The notes beneath the pieces are model-generated. The model did no database searches. It saw only the letters and a list, made by a program, of their open reading frames with translations, and had not been told where the DNA came from. From Dyella terrae (lineage in GTDB: Bacteria > Pseudomonadota > Gammaproteobacteria > Xanthomonadales > Rhodanobacteraceae), in NCBI RefSeq assembly GCF_022394535.1, contig NZ_CP089414.1:1550001-1614000 (forward strand): a stretch of 64,000 nt of DNA, read 5' to 3'. Of the stretch, positions 8,591 through 17,482 are shown in pieces (position 1 is the first letter of the stretch; each line of letters starts with the position of its first letter). A program made the translations under genes and the position numbers.

Positions 8591-8619
8591 ATTGATCAAT
8601 CTTGATCGATAGGATCAAT
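8591..8619. promoter_or_regulatory. candidate operator between prpB and the HTH-citrate synthase gene
   Basis: A perfect 10-bp palindrome ATTGATCAAT (8591-8600) is followed by further TTGATC/GATCAAT half-sites to 8619, just before the start of the divergent fusion gene. The position suits autoregulation and control of prpBC. The binding protein is inferred, not shown. Confidence 0.5.
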
Positions 8620-8627
8620 ATGTCCAC

Positions 8628-9842
8628 ATGCGCGCCGACTACCTTTCTGCCCAGGAAGCCTCCAAGCGGCTGGGCGTCAGCTCGGCCACGCTGTACGCCT
8701 ATGTCAGCCGCGGCAAGATCGACTCACGCCCCGGCCCCGACGGACGCAACCGTGAGTATCGCGCCGACGATATCGAGCGACTGATCGAACGCAGACAGGC
8801 CGGACGGGGCGCCGCCAAAGGCGCAGCGCACAGCCTGACCTGGGGCTTGCCGGTGCTGGAAACGCGGATTTCGCTGATCCGTCCGCACGGACACTATTAT
8901 CGTGGCGAATCGGCAATCGCGCTGGCCCGCGACGGTGCCAGCCTGGAAGACGTGGCGCGGCTACTTTGGGGCGGTGATAGCGATCCGTTCAACGCCACGC
9001 CCACGCGCGCCTGGCCCGCCGTCGTGGCGATGTTGTGCCGCCGGGAGGAAGTACCGCCGATGGAACGCACGGCATCGGCACTGCCCCTTCTCGCACTCTC
9101 GTCACCCTACACACTCAGTACCGATCCATTGCAGCGGCGCGAGTGCGCCGCGCGCCTGCTGCGTGAAACCGCTGCGCTGTTGTGCGGCACGCGCCCAGAC
9201 CGGCGTCCCATCCATCACCTGATGGCGCAGACGTGGAAGCCCGGCGACGAGCCGCTGGCGGAACTCGTGCGCAGCGCACTGGTGTTGTGCGCGGACCACG
9301 AACTCAACGCATCGGCGTTTGCCACGCGCGTTGCCGCATCCACCGGTGCGAGCTTGCACGCATCGGTCAGTGCCGGCTTGGCCGCGCTTTCCGGGCCGCA
9401 GCATGGCGGTGCAGCGGCACGCGCGCACGCCTTTATCCAGCAGGCATTGCGAGAGCGTCGCCCGGGGGATCATGTGCGTGAGCGCCTGCGTCGCGGGGAC
9501 GAGTTGCCTGCCTTCGGGCACCCGCTCTATCCGGAGGGGGATCCACGCGCAGCGCTGTTGCTCAAGATGCTCAGCGACGTGCATCCGCGCCTCAGCGGCA
9601 TAGCGCGCATCCGCCAGCTCGCCGATGCAGTGCACGACAGCGTGGGCCGTCAGCCAGCGCTGGACTTTGCCCTGGCCGCCATCGCGACGCTGCACGGTCT
9701 CGGCGCCGACGTGGCGATCTCGCTGTTCGCAGCAGGACGCATGGCCGGTTGGTTGGCGCATGCGCTGGAGCAACAGGACTACGGCGGCCTGATCCGGCCC
9801 CGCGCCAACTACGCCGGCCAACCGCCCGTACGGCGCGACTGA
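8628..9842 (+). CDS. helix-turn-helix/citrate-synthase fusion protein, possible prp regulator
   Basis: 404 residues. Residues 1-55 form an excisionase/MerR-type DNA-binding helix-turn-helix (LSAQEASKRLGVSSATLYAY, then REYRADDIERLIER). Residues about 70-395 are a complete citrate-synthase domain. The positions equivalent to the catalytic triad are kept: His259 (GPQHGG), His298 (FGHPLY) and Asp346 (ALDF), as is His224 (HELNAS). So it may still bind acyl-CoA/oxaloacetate or be active. It diverges from prpB-prpC and is convergent with prpE, the usual place for the sigma-54 regulator PrpR, which is absent. A metabolite-sensing repressor or activator of the methylcitrate pathway is the best inference; a second citrate synthase is the alternative. 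Confidence 0.82.
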   Translation: MRADYLSAQEASKRLGVSSATLYAYVSRGKIDSRPGPDGRNREYRADDIERLIERRQAGRGAAKGAAHSLTWGLPVLETRISLIRPHGHYYRGESAIALARDGASLEDVARLLWGGDSDPFNATPTRAWPAVVAMLCRREEVPPMERTASALPLLALSSPYTLSTDPLQRRECAARLLRETAALLCGTRPDRRPIHHLMAQTWKPGDEPLAELVRSALVLCADHELNASAFATRVAASTGASLHASVSAGLAALSGPQHGGAAARAHAFIQQALRERRPGDHVRERLRRGDELPAFGHPLYPEGDPRAALLLKMLSDVHPRLSGIARIRQLADAVHDSVGRQPALDFALAAIATLHGLGADVAISLFAAGRMAGWLAHALEQQDYGGLIRPRANYAGQPPVRRD

Positions 9843-9851
9843 ATCCGCGCC

Positions 9852-11741
9852 TCAAGCATCGGCACCGCGATCCAACGCGCGCCGTACTTCCTCCAGTGCG
9901 CCGGGATCATCCAGCGTGGAGAGGTCACCCGGATCGGTGTGTTGCACCAGCGCCTGCAGCGAACGCCGCAGCAACTTGCCAGAGCGCGTCTTGGGCAAGG
10001 CATTCACTACGTAGACGCGTGCTGGACGCGCCAGCTTGCCGAGTTGGTCGACCACGCGCTGCTGCATGGCCTTCGCGACGTCGCTCGATCCTTCGGTCAC
10101 GCCCTGTCTGAGCGTGGCGAACACTACCGGCACCTGCCCTTTCAGTTCATCCTGCACACCGATCACAGCAGCCTCAGCGCACGCTGGATGCGTCGCCACG
10201 GATTCTTCGATCTCACGCGTACCCAACCGGTGCCCGGCCACATTGATGACATCGTCGGTGCGTCCGAGGATGTTGGTGTAGCCGTTTTCATCGCGGATCG
10301 CCCAATCCAGCGAGCTGTAGAGCAGCTCCTTGAAATGGCCGAAGTAACTGGCGACATAACGCGCATCATCGCCCCATACCGTGGAGAGGCACCCCGGCGG
10401 CAACGGTGGCACGAACACCAGCACGCCCTTCTGATGGGATGGGAGTTCTTCACCCGTGACTTCGTCGATCACCTTTATGCGATAACCGGGCGCGGGCAAT
10501 CCAGGCGAACCGAACTTCACCGGCTTCAGATCGAGGCCCGGCATCAGCGTGATCGCTGGCCAGCCGGTTTCCGTCTGCCAGTAGTTGTCGATCACCGGTA
10601 CGCCCAGGCCTTCGGTAATCCAATGCGCGGTCGGTTCGTCCAGCGGTTCGCCAGCAAGGAACAGCCATTTCAGTTTGGACAGGTCGTACTTCTTCAGCCA
10701 GCTTGCATCCTGCTTTTTCAACACACGGATGCCGGTCGGCGAAGAGAACATGGTGCGCACACCATAGCGCTCGCACAGTTGCCACCAGATGCCGGGGTCC
10801 GGATGCGTAGGCAGCCCTTCGTAAAGCAACGACGTAGCGCCACCGATCAACGGCCCATACACGTTGTACGAATGCCCCACCGCCCACCCCACGTCCGAGG
10901 TGGAAAACATCACCTGCCCCGGCGCGACGTCGAAGATCGTCGCCATCGACATCGCCATGGCTACGGCGTAGCCGCCCACATCGCGCTGAATGCCTTTGGG
11001 CTTGCCTGTGGTGCCCGACGTATACAGCAGGTAGCTGGGCTCGTTTGATTCCAGCCATTCCACCGGCACCTCGGCACCCTCGTACGAAGCGCGCAGGCTG
11101 GCGTAGTCGAGATCACGGCCGGCCACGCGCGTCATCTGTGGGTCGAGCCCGCGATCGACGATCAATACGTGCGGCGGCCGATGCGTCGCCTCATCCAGCG
11201 CCGCATCCACCAGCGGCTTGTAGGGAATGACCTTGCCGCCGCGCATGCCGGCGTCCGCGGCAATCAGCAGCTTCGGCGCGGCATCGTCGATGCGCAAAGC
11301 GAGATTGTGGGCCGCGAAGCCGCCGAAAACCACCGAATGAATGGCGCCGATGCGCGCACATGCCAGCATGGCAAACACGGCTTCAGCGATGTTGGGCAGA
11401 TAGATCACCACACGATCGCCCTTGCCGACACCCAGCGAGGCGAGCACCGCCGCGAACGTGTTTACCTCGCGATACAGGTCGCGATAGGTGAACTCGTTCG
11501 TGATGCCGGTTTCGGCGGAAATCGCCACCAGCGCCAACTGGCCACCGCGCGCGTCCAGATGCCGGTCGACGGCGTTGTAGCAAAGGTTGGTGGTGCCGCC
11601 GACGAACCACTGGCGAAATGGCGGATGGGAAACATCGAGAATGCGCTCGGGCGGCGTGTGCCAGTGGATGCGTTGCGCCTGCTCCGCCCAGAAGGATTCC
11701 GGCTGCTCTATCGATCGCTGATAGAACTCCTCGTAGCGCAT
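9852..11741 (-). CDS. prpE: propionyl-CoA synthetase
   Basis: 629 residues, the normal PrpE length. It is an AMP-forming acyl-CoA synthetase with the adenylation signature LLYTSGTTGKPKG (about residues 240-252), the YWQTETGWP motif and the C-terminal lysine region KTRSGKLLRR. It activates propionate to propionyl-CoA, the substrate of PrpC. The ATG at 11741 is preceded by GAGGGTG; a GTG five codons upstream is possible. It ends 9 bases from the convergent fusion gene. PrpE rather than Acs is preferred from the length and the clustering with prpBC. Confidence 0.9.
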   Translation of the reverse strand: MRYEEFYQRSIEQPESFWAEQAQRIHWHTPPERILDVSHPPFRQWFVGGTTNLCYNAVDRHLDARGGQLALVAISAETGITNEFTYRDLYREVNTFAAVLASLGVGKGDRVVIYLPNIAEAVFAMLACARIGAIHSVVFGGFAAHNLALRIDDAAPKLLIAADAGMRGGKVIPYKPLVDAALDEATHRPPHVLIVDRGLDPQMTRVAGRDLDYASLRASYEGAEVPVEWLESNEPSYLLYTSGTTGKPKGIQRDVGGYAVAMAMSMATIFDVAPGQVMFSTSDVGWAVGHSYNVYGPLIGGATSLLYEGLPTHPDPGIWWQLCERYGVRTMFSSPTGIRVLKKQDASWLKKYDLSKLKWLFLAGEPLDEPTAHWITEGLGVPVIDNYWQTETGWPAITLMPGLDLKPVKFGSPGLPAPGYRIKVIDEVTGEELPSHQKGVLVFVPPLPPGCLSTVWGDDARYVASYFGHFKELLYSSLDWAIRDENGYTNILGRTDDVINVAGHRLGTREIEESVATHPACAEAAVIGVQDELKGQVPVVFATLRQGVTEGSSDVAKAMQQRVVDQLGKLARPARVYVVNALPKTRSGKLLRRSLQALVQHTDPGDLSTLDDPGALEEVRRALDRGADA

Positions 11742-11864
11742 CGCGATCACCCTCACTTCAACGGCTGATCGGCGTAGCCTAGATCAGCCATACCCTGCAG
11801 GCTGTGCGACCTTGGTCGAGTCGCGCGGACGGTAGCCATGCGTGGCAACCGTCCGCATGAAACC

Positions 11865-12206
11865 TTAGAGGCAGGACACCGCTGCATCGCGATAAGCAGG
11901 GTTGTAATCCTTCTTGCTGTTCTGGGTTTCGTACATCATGACCTGCGCGCCGGTACCATCGGCCGTCACGCTGATCAGCTCGTTCGCGCCCGACTTGTCA
12001 CGTCCCGTCAGCTCACCCGACTGATCCTTGTGCGATGCGCTGGCCTCGGCCGTCTCCGCCCACTTCGCGCGCACGCATTCCAGGTAGGTGGGAATGTCCT
12101 TGTTGGTACGGCTGCTCATCTTGGGCGTGGTGTCGCGCAGGCCATGCATGCCACCGCAAGCGGTCAGGAGGGCGCAGCAGGTGGCGATCGCAAATAGTTG
12201 CTTCAT
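11865..12206 (-). CDS. small lipoprotein, unknown function
   Basis: 113 residues beginning MKQLFAIATCCALLTACGG, a type II signal peptide with the lipobox LTAC and lipidated Cys17. The mature part has one further pair-forming candidate cysteine in YLECVRAKW and one at the penultimate residue. The protein has no family I recognise. The ATG at 12206 has a GGAAG element upstream. A longer open frame upstream is not needed and has no start signal. Confidence 0.7.
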   Translation of the reverse strand: MKQLFAIATCCALLTACGGMHGLRDTTPKMSSRTNKDIPTYLECVRAKWAETAEASASHKDQSGELTGRDKSGANELISVTADGTGAQVMMYETQNSKKDYNPAYRDAAVSCL

Positions 12207-12323
12207 ATCCGGCTTCCAGTCGAGGATCCGCTGATTTAACCATGAAGCGGCGCCGGACGGAGAGGCTTGACCCTCACGTCGCGTGAGCCCCCCAGAGTGC
12301 GTGGCACGTAACGAGGACACCCC

Positions 12324-13358
12324 ATGGAACTGACCGTAGGCGAACTTGCAAGGCGCAGCGGACTCACCATCCGCACGCTCCACCACTACGACGCCATCGG
12401 CCTGCTGGTGCCCTCGCTGCGCTCCGCTGCCGGCTACCGGTTGTACGACCGGGCCAACATCGAACGCCTGCATCGTATTCAGGCCCTGCGCCAGTTGGGC
12501 TTGTCGCTGGCCGACATCGGAACTGCCCTGTCCGGGCCTCAGGCCCCGCTGACCGACGTGATCGAAGGCCAGATGGCGCAACTCGATCACGAGATCACCA
12601 AGGCAACACGGTTGCGCAAGCAACTGGGTCTGCTGCACGCGCAGCTGGCGTCCGGACAGTCCCCCGATCTGGCCGACTGGCTGGACACTCTGGAGCTGAT
12701 GACGATGTTCGAGAATTATTTTTCCAGCGAGGAAATCAAGCAACTGCCGCTGCTGCACGACGCGGCCACGCGTGCCGAATGGAGCGCCATGGTCAGTACC
12801 GTGCAAGCGGCGATGGACCGTGGCGTTTCACCGGAGGCGCCCGAAGCACAGATCCTGGCGCTCCGCTGGATGCGCACACTCTACCGAGACACCAGCGGCA
12901 ATCCGGACTTCCTGGTGCGCCTCAATCGCATGCACGACAACGAGCCGGGCTCCTGGGATGCGCAAGGCGTCTCGGTCCCCATGCGGCGCTTCATCGAAGA
13001 GGCCTTTGTGGAAGGGCGGCTAGCGATCTACCAGCGCTATCTGAAGCCCGACGAATTCGCGTTCATGCGTCAGCACTATGGCGCGACCTTCAACACCTGG
13101 CCGCCACTGCTGGCCGCGCTGCGCAAGGCGATGGTGGACGGTGTGCCACCAGACGATCCGCAAGCCCGTGAGCTCGGCAAGCAATGGGCAGCGTTGTTCC
13201 GCGCCTACGCGGGCGACGATCCGGCCACCCATGAACGTATCCGCGAAGCCCACGCGAAAGAGCCCGATCTCACCGACAGTTCGTGGTCCGACGAGGCGCT
13301 GATCGGTTACGTCAGGACCATCCTCGCCGCGTTGCAGGCCACGCCACGCGCGCATTGA
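12324..13358 (+). CDS. MerR-family regulator with tandem TipAS-like ligand domains
   Basis: 344 residues. Residues 1-70 are a MerR winged helix (VGELARRSGLTIRTLHHYDAIG, GYRLYDRANIERL), followed by the dimerisation coiled coil (about 75-115). The rest contains two related TipAS/AlbA-like helical units: about 130-235 (with ALRWMRTLYRDTSGNP) and 236-340 (with LGKQWAALFRAYAGDDP). TipAS domains bind bulky peptide antibiotics such as thiostrepton or albicidin, so this is likely a drug-responsive activator or drug-sequestering protein. No obvious target gene lies next to it; the divergent neighbour is a small lipoprotein. Confidence 0.82.
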   Translation: MELTVGELARRSGLTIRTLHHYDAIGLLVPSLRSAAGYRLYDRANIERLHRIQALRQLGLSLADIGTALSGPQAPLTDVIEGQMAQLDHEITKATRLRKQLGLLHAQLASGQSPDLADWLDTLELMTMFENYFSSEEIKQLPLLHDAATRAEWSAMVSTVQAAMDRGVSPEAPEAQILALRWMRTLYRDTSGNPDFLVRLNRMHDNEPGSWDAQGVSVPMRRFIEEAFVEGRLAIYQRYLKPDEFAFMRQHYGATFNTWPPLLAALRKAMVDGVPPDDPQARELGKQWAALFRAYAGDDPATHERIREAHAKEPDLTDSSWSDEALIGYVRTILAALQATPRAH

Positions 13359-13370
13359 TGTGCCCACACG

Positions 13371-13401
13371 CAACAAGGGCGGCCCATGGCCGCCCTTGTT
13401 G
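13371..13401. terminator. bidirectional terminator hairpin
   Basis: A perfect 14-bp stem with a 3-nt loop (13371-13384 with 13388-13401) lies between the convergent MerR-TipAS and malate dehydrogenase genes. T tracts are weak on both sides. Confidence 0.65.
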
Positions 13402-13421
13402 TGGCAACGATGACTGTTCGC

Positions 13422-14408
13422 TTACTTCTTGGCGAACAGGTGCTCGACGCCGGCGCGCTCTTCGCGCAGTTCCTTGTTGGTGGCATCCATGCGGCCACGC
13501 GAGAACGCGTTGATGTCCAGGCCCTGCACGATGGCGTACTTGCCATCCTTCACGGTCACCGGGTAGCCGTAGATCACGCCCGGCTCGATGCCGTACGAAC
13601 CGTCGGACGGAATACCCATCGAGGCCCAATCACCTTCCGCGGTACCCAGTGCCCAGGTGCGCATGTGATCGATGGCGGCCGAAGCAGCCGAGGCGGCGGA
13701 CGAAGCGCCACGAGCCTTGATGATGGCGGCGCCACGCTGCTGAACGGTCGGGATGAAATCGCTCTCGTACCAGGCCTGGTCGACCAGCGACAGCGCCGGC
13801 TTGCCGTCCACGGTGGCGTGGTGCAGATCCGGGTACTGCGTGGAGCTGTGGTTGCCCCAGATGGTCATCTTCTTGATGTCGGTGTTGTGCTTGCCGGTCT
13901 TCTCGGCCAGCTGCGACAGCGCACGGTTGTGGTCCAAACGGACCATCGCGGTGAAGCACTTCGGATCGAGGTCCGGGGCGTTCTGCTGGGCGATCAACGC
14001 ATTGGTGTTGGCCGGGTTGCCGACCACCAGCACGCGCACGTCACGCTTGGCGTGATCGTTCAGCGCCTTGCCCTGCGGGCCAAAGATGGCGCCGTTGGCT
14101 TCGAGCAGGTCCTTGCGCTCCATGCCCGGGCCGCGCGGACGCGCACCGACGAGCAGCGCGTAATCCACATCCTTGAAGGCGACGTTGACGTCGTCGGTGG
14201 CGACCACGCCAGCCAGCGTCGGGAACGCGCAATCGTTGAGTTCCATCACCACACCCTGCAGCGTAGGCAGCGCCGGGGTGATTTCCAGCAGATGCAGGAT
14301 TACCGGCTGGTCCGGACCCAGCATGTCGCCCGCAGCAATGCGGAACAGCAGGGCGTAACCGATCTGGCCGGCAGCGCCGGTAACGGCAACACGAACGGGT
14401 GCTTTCAT
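13422..14408 (-). CDS. mdh: malate dehydrogenase
   Basis: 328 residues of the cytosolic-type NAD-dependent malate dehydrogenase group. The Rossmann motif is [15 protein letters not shown] (residues 7-21). The substrate-binding arginines lie in [15 protein letters not shown] (about 88-102), NPANTNALI is the cofactor loop, and the catalytic His is in [16 protein letters not shown]. It interconverts malate and oxaloacetate in the TCA cycle. The start has a GGAG element upstream. It is apparently monocistronic. Confidence 0.93.
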   Translation of the reverse strand: MKAPVRVAVTGAAGQIGYALLFRIAAGDMLGPDQPVILHLLEITPALPTLQGVVMELNDCAFPTLAGVVATDDVNVAFKDVDYALLVGARPRGPGMERKDLLEANGAIFGPQGKALNDHAKRDVRVLVVGNPANTNALIAQQNAPDLDPKCFTAMVRLDHNRALSQLAEKTGKHNTDIKKMTIWGNHSSTQYPDLHHATVDGKPALSLVDQAWYESDFIPTVQQRGAAIIKARGASSAASAASAAIDHMRTWALGTAEGDWASMGIPSDGSYGIEPGVIYGYPVTVKDGKYAIVQGLDINAFSRGRMDATNKELREERAGVEHLFAKK

Positions 14409-14441
14409 CGGAGAAACTCCTTCAACTTGGCTGAGGACTTA

Positions 14442-14475
14442 CAAAAGACAAGGCCCGCACCAACCGGCACGGGCC
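14442..14475 (-). terminator. terminator downstream of the aminotransferase gene
   Basis: An imperfect stem GGCCCG...CGGGCC (14452-14475) is followed on the minus strand by TTGTCTTTT, 10 bases after the aminotransferase stop. Confidence 0.6.
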
Positions 14476-14484
14476 CCAAAACCG

Positions 14485-15684
14485 TCAGGTCAGTTCAGCA
14501 AAGAACGCCTGGATACGTTCCAACCCGGGCTGCAATTGTGCGGTCGGGCAGGTATAGGAAATGCGCATGGCGCGCGGCTCACCAAAGGCCGAGCCCGGCA
14601 CACAGGCCACGCCTTTGGCTTCGAGCAGCGCAGCGCAGAAATCGACGTCATTGTCGATGCGCTGACCGTTATGGCTCTTGCCGAAGGCCACGGAGATGTC
14701 CGGGAACGCGTAGAACGCGCCCTGCGGCGTCGGGCACACCACGCCAGGAATCGCACGCAACGCGCTGACGACCACATCGCGCTTTCCGGCGAACTCTTTG
14801 CACTTGGCCTCCGGCACGTCCTGCGGACCCGCGAATGCAGCCACGGCGGCCGCCGTAACCACTTCGGGCACGCTGGTGATGTGGTTGGAATTGAGCGTGG
14901 TGATGGCTTTGGCCACGTTCTCGGGGCCCGCGATGAGGCCCACGCGCCAACCCGGCATGCCGTAGGTCTTGGACACGGAGTCGACGAAGATCAGGCGATC
15001 CTTCAGCTCCGGCTTTGCATGCACGAAGTTGTGATAGCCGATGCCATCGAACACCATCGAATTGTAGATGTCGTCGGTGATGATCCAGGTGTCCGGGTAC
15101 TTCGCCAACACCTCGGCAAGCGCAGCGATTTCATCGCGCGTGTACACCATGCCCGTCGGGTTGGACGGGTTGTTGAACAGGAACACCTTGGGCTTGCGCG
15201 CGAGCGCCGCGTCGAGCTGTGCAGGCGTGAGCTTGTAGTTCTGCTCGGGGCCGCAATGCAGGATGTTGGCCTTGGCACCGAGGATGTCTGCGATATCGCG
15301 ATAGGTCGTCCAGAACGGCGCGGCAAAGGCGATCTCATCGCCTTCGTTCAACAGCGCCTCGCCCAGGTTGTACAGCACCTGCTTGGCGCCGATGCCGATG
15401 GACAGGTTGGCGCGGCCATAGCCCTTGAAGCCGAGCTTTTCGATATGCACCAGGAAGGCATCGAGCAGCGCATCCGCGCCACGGTTGCTGCCGTACTGAC
15501 CGGAGTCGTGCTGGAGTGCTTCGCGCGCGGCGGCATACACATGCTCGCCGGGAAGAAAATTGGGAACACCAATGGAGAAGCTGATGATGTCGCGACCGGC
15601 AGCTTTGAGCTGCTTGGCCTTTTCGGCGATGACCATGATCGCACTGGGCTTGGCGCGACCGACACGCTGGGCGAGCTGGGGCAT
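14485..15684 (-). CDS. class I/II pyridoxal-phosphate aminotransferase (aspartate aminotransferase-like)
   Basis: 399 residues, fold-type I aminotransferase. The PLP-binding lysine is Lys239 in SVSKTYGMPGWRVG. NNPSNPTGMVY (about 172-182), DDIYNSMV and the C-terminal RISYTCP arginine motif are all conserved. It most resembles the AspC/AatA-type enzymes that transfer amino groups between aspartate and 2-oxoglutarate, although arogenate/prephenate aminotransferases share these motifs. It is transcribed with the same polarity as mdh but a terminator separates them. Confidence 0.88.
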   Translation of the reverse strand: MPQLAQRVGRAKPSAIMVIAEKAKQLKAAGRDIISFSIGVPNFLPGEHVYAAAREALQHDSGQYGSNRGADALLDAFLVHIEKLGFKGYGRANLSIGIGAKQVLYNLGEALLNEGDEIAFAAPFWTTYRDIADILGAKANILHCGPEQNYKLTPAQLDAALARKPKVFLFNNPSNPTGMVYTRDEIAALAEVLAKYPDTWIITDDIYNSMVFDGIGYHNFVHAKPELKDRLIFVDSVSKTYGMPGWRVGLIAGPENVAKAITTLNSNHITSVPEVVTAAAVAAFAGPQDVPEAKCKEFAGKRDVVVSALRAIPGVVCPTPQGAFYAFPDISVAFGKSHNGQRIDNDVDFCAALLEAKGVACVPGSAFGEPRAMRISYTCPTAQLQPGLERIQAFFAELT

Positions 15685-15947
15685 GACTTCCTCTTGTTCG
15701 GGGACAGACAGGGAAAGACAGCAAACCCCGCAATTTTAGCATGCGGCGGCGCGCCATCCGCCCATCCGGCATGGTCAGATGGTCGAATTTCCCATCCCGG
15801 AGGTGCGCTGACATGTGGGTAAGCGCATCATGGGCTTGCCAGACCGCCCGGCCCGGATGGGGCCGGATGGATGGCAGGGGCCCGCCGGATGCAGGCCAGC
15901 CGTTCTGAACAGGAGACCTTTCCAACGCTCACCAAGGACATACGCGT

Positions 15948-16205
15948 ATGCATTGGTTATGGGTAATCATTGTCGGTCTGGTCGTAGGCATCATCGCCAA
16001 GGCGGTAACCCCGGGCAAAGAGGCCATGGGGTGGATCATCACCGCCATCCTCGGCATTGCCGGTTCGTTCATTTCCACCTACGTCGGCGAAAAACTGGGG
16101 TGGTGGCCGGAAGCCGGTGTTATGCACTTCATCGGATCGATCATCGGCGCGGTCGTGCTGCTGGTGATCTATCACGCACTGTTCCGTCGCGGCGCCACCT
16201 CGTAA
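15948..16205 (+). CDS. GlsB/YeaQ/YmgE-family stress-response membrane protein
   Basis: 85 residues with three hydrophobic helices (about 3-20, 28-47, 58-79) and the Gly-rich pattern of the transglycosylase-associated/GlsB family. These small inner-membrane proteins are commonly induced by stress. Their biochemical role is unknown. The start is preceded by AAGGA at a suitable distance. Confidence 0.85.
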   Translation: MHWLWVIIVGLVVGIIAKAVTPGKEAMGWIITAILGIAGSFISTYVGEKLGWWPEAGVMHFIGSIIGAVVLLVIYHALFRRGATS

Positions 16206-16211
16206 CGCCCT

Positions 16212-16244
16212 CGTTCCGGCGGCGCCTTGCGCGCCGCCGGAACG
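16212..16244. terminator. bidirectional terminator hairpin
   Basis: A perfect 14-bp GC-rich stem (16212-16225 with 16231-16244, 5-nt loop) lies between the convergent GlsB-like and YidB-like genes. Confidence 0.65.
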
Positions 16245-16256
16245 TACTACATGCCT

Positions 16257-16691
16257 TCAGGCAGCCTTGCCGCCACCGCCAAACAGCTTGCCCGCCAGCG
16301 AGGCGAGCGAACCCAGATCGAAACCACCCTGCCCTTGTGCCGGCACTTGGCCATCTGGCGTCAGGTGATCGACCGCATGCGGCAGCACCTGCGAGAGCTG
16401 GCCGAGCAGCTGACCCTGGTCCACGCCCATCTTGCTCGCCGCTTCCTGCAGCACCGAACCGAGGCCGCCATTCTGCAGGGCCTGCCCCAGCTGCTCACTG
16501 GACACTTGCTGGTTGGCACCCGAGCCGACCCACGACTGCACCGCATCGCCCAGGCCATGCTGCTGCAGCGTGGACACCAGCCCCTGCACGCCACCTGCCT
16601 TATCGATGAGCTGGCCGGCAATGGCCACGAGATTAGAACCGCCGGCCTGATTGCCCTGCGCGGCACCGAGTAGATCGTTGAGGAAAGACAT
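16257..16691 (-). CDS. YidB-family (DUF937) protein
   Basis: 144 residues, Gly/Gln/Leu-rich and soluble. It has the family pattern of an N-terminal FLNDLLGAA helix, a GGVQGLVSTLQQHGLGDAVQSWVG block (about residues 33-56) and QVSSEQLGQAL, GVDQGQLLGQLSQVLP further on. Its cellular role is not known. No signal peptide. The start has GGAGG upstream. Confidence 0.82.
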   Translation of the reverse strand: MSFLNDLLGAAQGNQAGGSNLVAIAGQLIDKAGGVQGLVSTLQQHGLGDAVQSWVGSGANQQVSSEQLGQALQNGGLGSVLQEAASKMGVDQGQLLGQLSQVLPHAVDHLTPDGQVPAQGQGGFDLGSLASLAGKLFGGGGKAA

Positions 16692-16807
16692 GGCCGTACC
16701 TCCATGGAAAGGGAAAAAATGCGCATCGCGCGATGCACATCACGCGCCGTGTGGAGCCGCTCGATTCTAGGCCTCGAAAAGTCACTTAGCCATGACAGAG
16801 AAGGCTG

Positions 16808-16844
16808 AAAAAAAGCCGCCGTCATCACTGACGGCGGCTTTTTC
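16808..16844 (-). terminator. intrinsic terminator of the peptidyl-prolyl isomerase gene
   Basis: The stem AAGCCGCCGTCA/TGACGGCGGCTT with a 4-nt loop is followed by a T run on both strands; it sits just downstream of the isomerase stop. Confidence 0.85.
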
Positions 16845-16866
16845 ACACAACCCACACGAATTGGGA

Positions 16867-17376
16867 TCAGCCGCGCTCGTCGAGCACCGCGTTCCATTCC
16901 TTCACACGGTCAGCCTGGGCGGCCAGCAGCGCGTCCACGTCGCCTTCCACGGTGACCTTCTCGATCACGTCGCCCTGCTGGACCGCGTCGACCACGGCCT
17001 GGTCTTCCGCGCTCAGCACTTCGCCGAACACGCTGTGCTTGCCGTCGAGCCACGGCGTGGCGCCATGGGTGATGAAGAACTGGCTGCCGTTGGTCCGCGG
17101 GCCGGCATTGGCCATGGACAGCACGCCCGGCTTGTCATGGCGCAGCGAGGGGTTGAACTCGTCTTCGAAGCGGTAGCCCGGGCCACCGCGACCACTGCCT
17201 TCGGGGCAACCGCCCTGGACCATGAAGTCGGCGATGACGCGGTGGAACGACAGACCGTCGTAATAGCCGCGACGGGCCAGATTGACGAAGCTGGCCACGG
17301 TCACCGGGGTCTTGTCATCGTGCAAGCGCAGATGGATGGGACCGCGGTTGGTGGTGAAGGTGACGTTGATGGTCAT
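16867..17376 (-). CDS. cyclophilin-type peptidyl-prolyl cis-trans isomerase
   Basis: 169 residues, a bacterial PpiB-type cyclophilin without a signal peptide, so cytosolic. Recognisable motifs are [13 protein letters not shown] (catalytic Arg of FHR near residue 46), [14 protein letters not shown] and HSVFGEV. The ATG at 17376 follows AAGGA; a much longer upstream frame is not plausible coding sequence. Confidence 0.9.
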   Translation of the reverse strand: MTINVTFTTNRGPIHLRLHDDKTPVTVASFVNLARRGYYDGLSFHRVIADFMVQGGCPEGSGRGGPGYRFEDEFNPSLRHDKPGVLSMANAGPRTNGSQFFITHGATPWLDGKHSVFGEVLSAEDQAVVDAVQQGDVIEKVTVEGDVDALLAAQADRVKEWNAVLDERG

Positions 17377-17482
17377 CGGTATTCCTTGATTCTCGAAAGC
17401 GGCGCGCAACCACGCGCACCCTGCGGGCCGGCAAGGATACCCCACCCAGCGTGACAGTCCGATCCCCCGCGCCCCGAATGGC

